Positions 54,978 through 62,693 of a DNA stretch of 64,000 nucleotides are shown here, piece by piece. The number at the start of each line of letters is the position of its first letter. Position 1 is the first letter of the stretch. Under the pieces are notes generated by a model. The model searched no databases, was not told the DNA's origin, and saw only the letters and a list, made by a program, of their open reading frames with translations. The translations under genes and the position numbers were made by a program. Source of the stretch: Pontibacter lucknowensis (GTDB taxonomy: Bacteria > Bacteroidota > Bacteroidia > Cytophagales > Hymenobacteraceae); assembly GCF_900156415.1 (NCBI RefSeq), contig NZ_FTNM01000002.1, positions 1 to 64,000 on the forward strand, given 5' to 3'.

Positions 54978-57404
54978 CTAGCGACCGCCTTTGTCGTCGT
55001 TGTTGATCTTTTTGCTGCGCTTGCCGCCGTTGGTGTTCATCTGCCCGAAGCGCCACTCAAATGACAAGCGCACCGAGCGGTTGAAGTTGAAGGAGCGGGA
55101 CTCGTAGGCAAAGGTTGGGTCGTTGCGCTGGCCGGTCTGTTTCATGCTGCGATTGAATGGGTTGTTCACACCTAGCGTGACACTTGCCTTCTTATCCCAG
55201 AATTCCCGCTTGGCTGCAAAGCCGTACCAGTGCCAGCCCGAGTTGCTGCTCTGCAGGTTCAGCCAGCCGGAGCTGTAGTTGCCGTAGGCCTGTATGGAGT
55301 AATCCCTGGGCAGTTTGTAAGTCGTGTTCAGGTTCATGCTCCACACCAGGCCGGAGTTGCTCAGGTTGCGGGCCGGACTTTCCACATCAAGGTAGCGCAG
55401 GTCGGAGCCGCCGCTCATGTTCCAGCTCTTGTTCAGCTGCCCCGACAGGTTGAGGTTCAGGCCATAGATCTTGCGCTGTGCCACGTTCTGAGGCGACAGC
55501 ACCGATACGCCATTTTCATCAACCTGCGACAGGTACTCAATGGCATTGTCTGTATAGCGCCAGTAGAGAGCCGTGTTGATGTTGAGGCCCTTGTCGGTGC
55601 TCATGCTGTGGCCCAGTTCTACGGCATGGTTCAGTTCCGGGTCCAGGTAAGGGTTGCCGGTGCGCAGGTTCAGCGTGTCGCTGGCGTCTACCCAGGGGTT
55701 GAGGTACCAGATGAGCGGCCGCTGGATACGCTGGGTATAGCTGGCTTTCAGGGTATGCTCCTTTATCCCTTTCGACACCGAGATGCTCGGGATCAGATTA
55801 GTGTACTGGTTGCTCATCCTGGTATTGGTACTCTCAAAATCCCCTGAGATATCGGTGTGCTCCAGACGTGCGCCGGCCTTGATGTTCCATTTCGATTTGG
55901 TGCTCAGGTGCAGGGAGGTATAGCCGGAGTATACCCGCTGGAAGTAGCTGAAATCATTCGACTGGCTCGGGTCAGGCTCCATCGGACTCACCCCGTCCAG
56001 CGACTGCAGCACCCGGAATTCGCTGCCGATATCGCGGCGGATGGCCTTGGCGCCCACTTCCAGCTTCAGGCTGGTCGTGTCACGGCGTCCGTTGAGTTTA
56101 AAGGGATGGGTATAGTCGGTCTGCAAAGTATATTCCTTGTTCCGGCTGAGGTTCTTGCTTTGCTGCCGGAAGGTCAGCTCTTCGCCGGAGGTATAGTTCC
56201 CGACCTCGTACTCGTAGTTGTCGGGCATGCGACTGTACTGCGACAGGATGGAGAGCTCCTGCTCCGGCTTAAAGGTTTTGGTATAGCCCAGGTCCAGCTG
56301 TCCGTTGCCGTAGGGGTTTGTGTAGCTCCTTTCTGAGCGGAAATTCTGGAGCAGGTTGCCATTCGCATCATGGAGCCTGTTCAGAATGGTATTGTCGTTC
56401 GGGAAATCTCCACCCCATACGTTGGCTGAGAAGTTGATGCGGCTTGTGGAGTCCGGGTCGTAGTCGATGCTCATTTCGCCGTTGCCACCAAAACCGGTGT
56501 TATCAGCCCAGGTAGTTTGCTCGAAAACAGAAACAGGCTCCCCGTTTACCAGGTTGGTACGCGTACTCTCCATGCTGTATTTGTTGCGGTATTGGTAACC
56601 GCTGGCCGAAAGCGAAATGCCAAGCTTCTTTTTGCGGTAATTCAGGTTGGTGCCCAGGTAGCGGTTCAGGTTGCCGGTCGTCACGTTGGTGGAGCCGTTG
56701 AAGCCCTGCAAGCCCTTTTTGGTGATGATGTTGATGACACCTGCCGAGCCCTCTGCATCGTAGCGGGCGCCTGGACTCGTGATCACCTCCACCGACTTGA
56801 TGTTATCGGCGGGCATCTGGCGGAGCGCCTCGGCCAGGTTGCGGGCCATCATGCCGGATGGCTTCCCGTTCACGAGCACCTTGATGTTGCTGTTGCCGCG
56901 CATCTGTACATTGCCGTCGAGGTCTACGGTGAGTGTAGGCACTTTGCGCAGCACGTCCGCCGCATTGCCCCCGGCATTGGAAGCGTCTTTTTCGGCATTG
57001 TACACCAGCTTGTCGCCCTTGTCTTCCACCAGCGCCTTCATGGCCGTCACTTCCACGGCGGCCAGCAGCTTGCTGTCAGAGTTGAGCGGAACCTTACCGA
57101 GTTGGAGCACAGGCTGCTCGGCTGTCAGTGTGATCGGGAGCTTTTTAGGGCGGTATCCCAGGAAAGTAAGCTCCAAGGTATAGCTGCCCAGGGGCAGATT
57201 GGCCAGTTCGAACTTGCCTTCGCCGTCCGCCGCCGTTCCCGATATCAGTTTGTCGCCATTTTTGAGCACGGCATTGGCATAGCCGATGGGGGCTGCCGTC
57301 AGAGAGTCACTGAGCACGCCGCTCAGTTTGCCCGGATGGGCCATTTGCGCCATCGTGCTACCTCCAACCAGCACCAGGAGCAATAAAGTAAATAACTGTT
57401 TCAT
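54978..57404 (-). CDS. TonB-linked outer membrane beta-barrel receptor
   Basis: 808 aa from the ATG at 57404 (13 codons into the open frame, giving the signal peptide MKQLFTLLLLVLVGGSTMA). A carboxypeptidase-like beta domain (about 25-115) is followed by a plug segment with VLVNGKPSGMMARNLAEAL and VEVITSPGARYDAEGSAGVINI, and a barrel to the end. Same type as the 7684-10134 protein: a SusC-like receptor without an adjacent SusD. The last residues are basic and polar (RSKKINNDDKGGR) instead of the usual terminal aromatic, so a short tail follows the barrel. Ligand unknown. Confidence 0.88.
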   Translation of the reverse strand: MKQLFTLLLLVLVGGSTMAQMAHPGKLSGVLSDSLTAAPIGYANAVLKNGDKLISGTAADGEGKFELANLPLGSYTLELTFLGYRPKKLPITLTAEQPVLQLGKVPLNSDSKLLAAVEVTAMKALVEDKGDKLVYNAEKDASNAGGNAADVLRKVPTLTVDLDGNVQMRGNSNIKVLVNGKPSGMMARNLAEALRQMPADNIKSVEVITSPGARYDAEGSAGVINIITKKGLQGFNGSTNVTTGNLNRYLGTNLNYRKKKLGISLSASGYQYRNKYSMESTRTNLVNGEPVSVFEQTTWADNTGFGGNGEMSIDYDPDSTSRINFSANVWGGDFPNDNTILNRLHDANGNLLQNFRSERSYTNPYGNGQLDLGYTKTFKPEQELSILSQYSRMPDNYEYEVGNYTSGEELTFRQQSKNLSRNKEYTLQTDYTHPFKLNGRRDTTSLKLEVGAKAIRRDIGSEFRVLQSLDGVSPMEPDPSQSNDFSYFQRVYSGYTSLHLSTKSKWNIKAGARLEHTDISGDFESTNTRMSNQYTNLIPSISVSKGIKEHTLKASYTQRIQRPLIWYLNPWVDASDTLNLRTGNPYLDPELNHAVELGHSMSTDKGLNINTALYWRYTDNAIEYLSQVDENGVSVLSPQNVAQRKIYGLNLNLSGQLNKSWNMSGGSDLRYLDVESPARNLSNSGLVWSMNLNTTYKLPRDYSIQAYGNYSSGWLNLQSSNSGWHWYGFAAKREFWDKKASVTLGVNNPFNRSMKQTGQRNDPTFAYESRSFNFNRSVRLSFEWRFGQMNTNGGKRSKKINNDDKGGR

Positions 57405-57724
57405 AATTTTATTTTGTGGAAAGATCAGGTTACAAATTGGCAAACAGAACCCCGGGCAAAGCCAAAGGCTATACCTGCAGGTGGGTGAAAACTTGTTGAA
57501 TTGGTGTTTTACTGATGCGAATTTGAACTATAGATGTATGCTCTAGTCCGATAGTTGCCTCTGCCACTCAAAAATTTTTTATTTTTTTCAGGATGTGGCC
57601 AAAAGGCTGCAAAAACAAGGTATAGCAGGTGCTTTAAAAGGGAAGTGATTCGAATCACAAGGCTTGCTGCACCCATCTCAGTTCTAAACAGGTATAGCAG
57701 TTATGAGCATGTAAAAACAAACCG
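57405..57724. other. Divergent intergenic region with repeated GGTATA words
   Basis: About 320 bases between the receptor and the DinB gene. No small gene was found. The right half is AT-rich with three GGTATA/TATACC words (near 57472, 57621 and 57692), the last 30 bases before the DinB ATG. Promoters for both genes must lie here but no clear consensus was seen. Confidence 0.5.
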
Positions 57725-58201
57725 ATGAAAGAGGAAAAACAATTGCGTAATCACCTGGAAAAACTGATGCGGATGGGGCAGGCCTACCGTCCGATGGATG
57801 AGCTGCTGCAAGGGCTGAGTGTAACCGAAGCCGGGCGGCAGGTAAAGGAACTGCCTTATACCATCTGGCAACTGCTCGAGCACCTGCGTTTTGCCCAGCA
57901 CGACATCCTGGACTTTTGCCGCAACCCCGATTACCAGGAACCCGACTGGCCCGACGATTACTGGCCAGCAGACGTAGCCCCAGCCGATGAGGATGCCCTG
58001 AAACAGACCCTGCAGGCGATCAACCGGGACCTGGAGGCCATGGTGCAGCTGGTGCAGGATACGGAGCAGGATCTCTTTGCACCCATACCGCATGGCAACG
58101 GACAGACGCTCCTGCGCGAAGCCATGCTGGTGGCCGAGCACAATGCCTACCATCTCGGACAGATCGTGGTGCTGCGGCGACTGTTGGGTGCTGATCTGTG
58201 A
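57725..58201 (+). CDS. DinB-family metal-dependent protein
   Basis: 158 aa four-helix bundle. Metal-binding histidines are the one in QLLEHLRFAQHD and those in AEHNAYHLGQIV, matching the DinB/YfiT His triad. It also carries the conserved W in IWQLLEHL. Members include damage-inducible proteins and thiol transferases (for example bacillithiol S-transferases); the exact reaction is unknown. Soluble, single gene, followed closely by a small membrane protein gene. Confidence 0.88.
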   Translation: MKEEKQLRNHLEKLMRMGQAYRPMDELLQGLSVTEAGRQVKELPYTIWQLLEHLRFAQHDILDFCRNPDYQEPDWPDDYWPADVAPADEDALKQTLQAINRDLEAMVQLVQDTEQDLFAPIPHGNGQTLLREAMLVAEHNAYHLGQIVVLRRLLGADL

Positions 58202-58266
58202 AGCAGGGCTTAGCACTGGCCTATACCTGCCGGCTTTCGTAAAATAAGCAGAGGAGGGGTGTGGAA

Positions 58267-58635
58267 ATGGAACAGATCCGGCAACAGGATGTATACCTTC
58301 GCAAACAGAAACTGCTGCTCATCAAAGTAGTACATACCCTGGTGTGGGTGTTCTACAATGTCGTGATCTTTTACCTGCTCTATGCCGTTATCACCAACCG
58401 GATCGACAAATGGGTCTGGATCTGCCTGGGCCTGATCGTGCTGGAAGGCCTTGTGCTGCTGGTGTTCAACAAAATGTGCCCCATCACAGTGGTGGCCCGG
58501 CGGTATTCAGATTCCACCAAAGACAATTTCGATATTTTTCTGCCTAACTGGCTGGCCAGGTATAATAAAGAGATCTATACGACGATCGTTCTCATCAGTG
58601 TGCTTATATTAGCGTACCGCTTGCTGCTGGAGTGA
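58267..58635 (+). CDS. Small membrane protein of unknown family
   Basis: 122 aa from the ATG at 58267, preferred over a GTG at 58261. Three hydrophobic helices (about 23-42, 48-70 and 102-120). The conserved-looking segment between them, FNKMCPITVVARRYSDSTKDNFDIFLPNWLARYNKEIY, is polar and would face one side of the membrane. It resembles no named domain. It precedes the carboxylase gene by 97 bases on the same strand. Confidence 0.65.
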   Translation: MEQIRQQDVYLRKQKLLLIKVVHTLVWVFYNVVIFYLLYAVITNRIDKWVWICLGLIVLEGLVLLVFNKMCPITVVARRYSDSTKDNFDIFLPNWLARYNKEIYTTIVLISVLILAYRLLLE

Positions 58636-58732
58636 GTTGAGCGCATGGCCATACCTGGAGCAGGTAAGCTATGCGGAAAGCGGTGGTTATTCGCAATCCG
58701 GCTTCGTAGGAAGTCATACATCCTGAATCGCT

Positions 58733-60094
58733 ATGCAGCAGCTTATCAAGCCGATCGGCATTTATCCGCTGGTTTATTTCCGCATCCTGTTCGGGTTGCT
58801 GATGTTCTGCGAAGGTATAGGCGCCGTGCTTATCAACTGGGTGCAGGAGCACTACGTGGAGCCGACCATCCATTTTGGCTACATCGGGCTGGAGTGGATC
58901 AGGCCCCTGGCCGGCAATGGCATGGTATACCTGTACCTGGTCATGGCGCTGCTGGGCTTTCTGATCATGGTGGGCTGGCGCTACAAGCTTTCTTCTTTTC
59001 TTTTTTTCCTGCTCTTCGGCTACAGCTTTTTCAGCGAAAAAACACACTACCTCAACCACCACTACCTCATCTGGCTCATCAGCGGACTGATGGTGACCCT
59101 GCCTGCCCACCGCAAATACTCCCTGGATGTACGCAGGCGGCCGGAGCTGGAAACAGAGGTGGCCCCGCAGTGGACGCTCTGGCTCTTCCGGGCACAGCTG
59201 GTGCTGGTGTACTTTTACGCCGGGGTGGCCAAACTGCAACCCGACTGGCTGGCGGCCAAATCCATGAGCATCTGGATGTCCGCCAAAACACACTTCTACG
59301 TCATCGGTCCCTACCTGAACACCCCGGCTATGATACAACTGGTGGTGTGGGGAGGCCTTGTTTTTGACTTCCTGATCGGCTTTGCCCTGCTCTGGCCCCG
59401 CACCAGGATGGTGGCTTTCTGGGTGGCCTTCGCTTTTCACATCTTCAACTCGGCGGTGTTTCATGTGGGGGTTTTCCCATACTTCATGATCGCTGCCAAT
59501 GTGCTGTTCTTTAGCCCTGAGCAGATCGCCCGCTGGTTTTTCAGGAAAAAGATCTCGCCTGAACTCCTGCAGGATGTACCGCTTAAACAACCTCACTGGC
59601 AACTTCGACTGGGGGCGCAATTCTGCCTGCTATACCTGGGTTTTCAGCTACTTTTCCCGCTGCGGCACTTCTTTATACCCGGCGACGTGAACTGGACGGA
59701 AGAAGGGCATCGCTTCTCCTGGCGCATGATGCTGCGCACCAAACGCGGCCATGTGTACTACCAGGTAAAGGACCCGGCTTCAGGGCATGTGCTATACGTT
59801 TCTCCTAACGACTACCTGGTGCGGGAGCAGCTGAAAGAACTGCCCAAGCATCCGGATATGATCTGGCAGTTTGCGCAGTTCCTGAAGCTGGAATTTCAAA
59901 AGAAAGGGATAGCCAATCCGGAGGTATATGCCATCTCCCGCCTCAGTCTCAATGGCTACCCGGCGCACCCTATCGTAGACCCTACCGTGGATCTGGCAGC
60001 TATACCTTATACCTGGGGTGCCAAAAGCTGGGTGACGCCACGGCCCGAGGCAGATGGTTGGCCCTGGGTGAAACAGATCATTTCAGAAAAGTGA
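58733..60094 (+). CDS. Vitamin-K-dependent gamma-carboxylase homologue (HTTM)
   Basis: 453 aa. An N-terminal HTTM domain of several helices (to about 290) is followed by a C-terminal soluble part. Near 160-172 is VYFYAGVAKLQPDW, matching the human GGCX AGVKKLDADW active-site region; Lys167 corresponds to catalytic Lys218. The NHHYL near 108-112 recalls NNHSYL of GGCX. The soluble half contains VNWTEEGHRFSWRMMLRTKRG and IVDPTVDLA, both GGCX-like. It is thus a full-length member with the catalytic lysine, unlike some bacterial relatives that have lost it. Vitamin K dependence and substrate are not shown. Confidence 0.88.
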   Translation: MQQLIKPIGIYPLVYFRILFGLLMFCEGIGAVLINWVQEHYVEPTIHFGYIGLEWIRPLAGNGMVYLYLVMALLGFLIMVGWRYKLSSFLFFLLFGYSFFSEKTHYLNHHYLIWLISGLMVTLPAHRKYSLDVRRRPELETEVAPQWTLWLFRAQLVLVYFYAGVAKLQPDWLAAKSMSIWMSAKTHFYVIGPYLNTPAMIQLVVWGGLVFDFLIGFALLWPRTRMVAFWVAFAFHIFNSAVFHVGVFPYFMIAANVLFFSPEQIARWFFRKKISPELLQDVPLKQPHWQLRLGAQFCLLYLGFQLLFPLRHFFIPGDVNWTEEGHRFSWRMMLRTKRGHVYYQVKDPASGHVLYVSPNDYLVREQLKELPKHPDMIWQFAQFLKLEFQKKGIANPEVYAISRLSLNGYPAHPIVDPTVDLAAIPYTWGAKSWVTPRPEADGWPWVKQIISEK

Positions 60095-60212
60095 CCAGCT
60101 ATACCTGTTTTGTACAATACTGTTATTTTTTATCGGATTCTCTCTTAATCTGCGTAGCTTTCAGCCAAATAAGGAGGGAAGGATAGCGTATAAACCACAG
60201 AAAAACAGCAGC

Positions 60213-61667
60213 ATGAAAAGTAACTTGTATAGCAAACCCATCCAGCTTTTGCTGTTCTTTTTGATGCTGTCAGCAACCGGACGCGCGATCGCACAGCACA
60301 AGCCGATCAGATTTGCCGCTACGGATGTGAAAGCCGACATGGCCTATGCTTACGAAACACTGCAAAAGGCCCATTACAACCTTTACGCCTATGTGAGCAA
60401 GCGGGACTATGACGCAGCCTATGACGATTTGGTAAGGTCAATCCGCAAAGACTCCCTCAGCATGCTCGAGACGACCATGCTGATGCAGCGGCTGCTGGCG
60501 ATCGGCAACGTGGGGCATTGCGAAGTGGATTTCCCGGCAGGCTCTTACATCACTTACGCCACGCAGGGCGGCACCGTGTTTCCGCTTGAACTAGCCTTTG
60601 AAGAGGGCAAAGCCTTCGTCCGCAAAAGCTATGTGCCGGATTCCAGCGTGCGGGCAGGAGATCAGCTGCTGCAGCTCAACGGCAAACCGATCCGGAAACT
60701 AAAGGCCGCGATCCATCCCTACCTATCGGCGGAGCGCCCTTATTTCAAAGATGCCAAACTCGAGTTCTGGTCTTTTCCCCGCTACTACTGGGCCGTGTTC
60801 GGGCAGCAGGAGTCCTTTAAAGTGAAAGTGAAAAGTGCCACTGGTAAGCGCAGCACCCATATACTGGAGCCAATCACGGTGATGGGTTACGAAGCCAGTC
60901 GGGGAGGGGAGATCCTCAAAAACGAACGCTCTTTCAGGTATATCGGGGATGTCGCCTACCTGCACCCCGGTCCTTTCAGCTCACCGGAGCCAGACGGGGA
61001 GGCGCAGTTCAAGGCCTTTGTGGACAGTGCCTTTGCGGACATCAATTCACGCCAGGCCCCTTACCTGATCCTGGACCTGCGCAACAATGCCGGTGGACAC
61101 AATACCTTCAGCGATCACCTGATCGCCTACTTTGCTGACAAGCCTTTCCGCTGGTTCTCGGAGTTCACCGTCCGGACCAGTGAGGTGCTCAAGGTTCAAA
61201 CCCGCAAACAGTACCCCAAGGCTATACCGGACGACTATACCCGCCAGATCCTGGAGACTCCTGATGGCGACACCTTCGCCTATGCCCAAACTATGCAACA
61301 GCCGATGCCGGAGAACCTGCGATTCAAGGGCAAGGTATATGTGCTCGTCAACCGGCAGTCTTATTCCATGGCGGCGGTGAGCGGCGCCCTGATCCAGGAC
61401 TATGGCTTCGGGGAAATCGTGGGTGAGGAGACCGGCGACACACCTACGCTCTATGCCGCGCAGTTCAGTTTTCAGCTGCCCCGCACGAGTGTGGAACTCA
61501 AAGTGCCGAAAGGCTACATCGTGCGGCCAAACGGAAACGAAAAACTTGCCGGCCTCATACCTGACCACCTCGTGCGCGACCACCTGCTCGACGACGAAGA
61601 TGAAGTGCTTCGCTATACCCTGGAAAAGCTCATTCAGGCCCAGCGGACCTCCTCCGCCCAACAGTAA
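60213..61667 (+). CDS. Exported S41-family peptidase
   Basis: 484 aa. Signal peptide ending near residue 28 (RAIAQ). A PDZ-like segment (about 125-165, VRAGDQLLQLNGKPIRKL) precedes the S41 catalytic domain: YLILDLRNNAGGHNTFSDHLI and YVLVNRQSYSMAAVSGALIQDYGFGEIVGEETGD, where the Ser in SMAA and the downstream motif give the C-terminal-processing-protease fold. It cleaves peptides in the periplasm, probably near C-termini. Single gene 118 bases after the carboxylase gene. Confidence 0.9.
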   Translation: MKSNLYSKPIQLLLFFLMLSATGRAIAQHKPIRFAATDVKADMAYAYETLQKAHYNLYAYVSKRDYDAAYDDLVRSIRKDSLSMLETTMLMQRLLAIGNVGHCEVDFPAGSYITYATQGGTVFPLELAFEEGKAFVRKSYVPDSSVRAGDQLLQLNGKPIRKLKAAIHPYLSAERPYFKDAKLEFWSFPRYYWAVFGQQESFKVKVKSATGKRSTHILEPITVMGYEASRGGEILKNERSFRYIGDVAYLHPGPFSSPEPDGEAQFKAFVDSAFADINSRQAPYLILDLRNNAGGHNTFSDHLIAYFADKPFRWFSEFTVRTSEVLKVQTRKQYPKAIPDDYTRQILETPDGDTFAYAQTMQQPMPENLRFKGKVYVLVNRQSYSMAAVSGALIQDYGFGEIVGEETGDTPTLYAAQFSFQLPRTSVELKVPKGYIVRPNGNEKLAGLIPDHLVRDHLLDDEDEVLRYTLEKLIQAQRTSSAQQ

Positions 61668-61996
61668 ATCAGACCCAGCCTATGTCCCGAAAATCAAGTA
61701 GCGAACCGAAGTCTGCCAACAGCCGCCTGACAAACGCCTGTACCAGCTTGCAGGTATCCGGGCAGTTGGTGCGCTTTTACCCAACGGCCTTGCTGCCAAA
61801 AACAAGCCGCGATTCCGACGATGACCAGTCGGGCGGTTACAGCAGTCCGGTCTGCTATGCCCACCTGCGGGAGTTCCGGGAAGGGTTCTGAACGAGTTTG
61901 CCAAACATGGTGAACGTACCTGCATTCCGGGCGTAGGTGTTTTCCTTTTATTTCGTGCTACGTATAAATAAGGTGGTGATTTTAAAATGCTTAGCT
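61668..61996. other. Intergenic stretch with one uncertain small frame
   Basis: About 330 bases between the S41 peptidase and lipoprotein genes. Apart from the uncertain frame at 61682-61891 it holds an A/T-rich segment just before the lipoprotein ATG, where its promoter is expected. No terminator-like stem was found. Confidence 0.5.
61682..61891 (+). CDS. Possible small protein (uncertain)
   Basis: 69 aa frame, ATG 15 bases after the S41 peptidase stop. Codon use is in keeping with the neighbours. It is polar and ends with a Cys/His-containing stretch, GGYSSPVCYAHLREFREGF, that looks conserved rather than random. No domain recognised. It could be a short protein co-transcribed with the peptidase; the opposite-strand frame over the same bases looks random. 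Confidence 0.4.
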   Translation: MSRKSSSEPKSANSRLTNACTSLQVSGQLVRFYPTALLPKTSRDSDDDQSGGYSSPVCYAHLREFREGF

Positions 61997-62614
61997 ATGA
62001 AAAAAATGTTACGTATCTGGGGGCTGATGGCCTTCGTTTCCTTCCTGAGCCTGTCGGCCTGCGAAGAAAAAGACGGCGCTGATCCTGCTGTCGATCTCTC
62101 GTTCTCATCGTCCGAGTTTTTGCTCGATGACCTGGATGCCCTGGCAACGCCCCACCTACGCGATGGCTGCGACGAAAAAGCATTCAACCTCCATACGGTA
62201 GCCACTGCCAAAACTGACCGGCAATCGCTTTCCTACATCTTGCCTACTTTAGGTTTGCAGACCAATCAGGCTGCTACCATCAGGGACTTTGCACTGGACC
62301 ACCAACGGTCCACTTCCACGCATCGCGGCAGCGTCAGCATCATACACCAGGAAATACTCATGCGGGCCAACGCCGAGCGTGACACCTACGTGAAAGCCTA
62401 CAACGAAAAGCGCATCAGTTTTGAGCAGCTGGAGGCAAAGCTCCTGACCCTACGTGAGCGTGTGGAAGCAGAGCTACAGAAGCATGAACAGAAACAAACG
62501 CACATGCGGGTGCTACGCGAGCACCGCACCGGTCTGATGCAAAACATTGAAACCGTGCTCAACCCGACCCAACTTCAGCAGTGGAGCAACTGGCGGCGCA
62601 GCATTCCCTCATAA
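61997..62614 (+). CDS. Lipoprotein with CpxP/Spy-like helical domain
   Basis: 205 aa from the ATG at 61997, giving a lipoprotein signal (LSLSAC). After a variable part, the C-terminal 110 residues are charged amphipathic helices (RANAERDTYVKAYNEKRISFEQLEAKL...EAELQKHEQKQTHMRVLREHRTG) ending in VLNPTQLQQW, which recalls the LTxxQ motif of CpxP/Spy-like periplasmic chaperones. That link is weak because only one such motif is seen. The stop TAA abuts GGTATAGC. Confidence 0.6.
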   Translation: MKKMLRIWGLMAFVSFLSLSACEEKDGADPAVDLSFSSSEFLLDDLDALATPHLRDGCDEKAFNLHTVATAKTDRQSLSYILPTLGLQTNQAATIRDFALDHQRSTSTHRGSVSIIHQEILMRANAERDTYVKAYNEKRISFEQLEAKLLTLRERVEAELQKHEQKQTHMRVLREHRTGLMQNIETVLNPTQLQQWSNWRRSIPS

Positions 62615-62636
62615 GGTATAGCACACAGCTTAATTG

Positions 62637-62677
62637 AAACGCTCACAGCAGGTATACCTGCTGTGAGCGTTTTTTTG
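62637..62677. terminator. Perfect 18-bp palindromic terminator with GGTATACC at its centre
   Basis: An uninterrupted 18-base inverted repeat, arms 62637-62654 and 62655-62672, whose centre is AGGTATACCT. Several T follow. The RNA would form a very stable hairpin with a four-base TATA loop. It ends the lipoprotein transcript and stands only 22 bases before the ABC exporter ATG. Confidence 0.88.
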
Positions 62678-62693
62678 TTGTATCTTCACCGCC

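Noticed and set aside
61680..61925. Minus-strand 81-codon frame between the S41 peptidase and lipoprotein genes
   Set aside because: Its translation is Arg/Cys/Pro-rich and looks random; the plus-strand frame over the same bases has better coding character.
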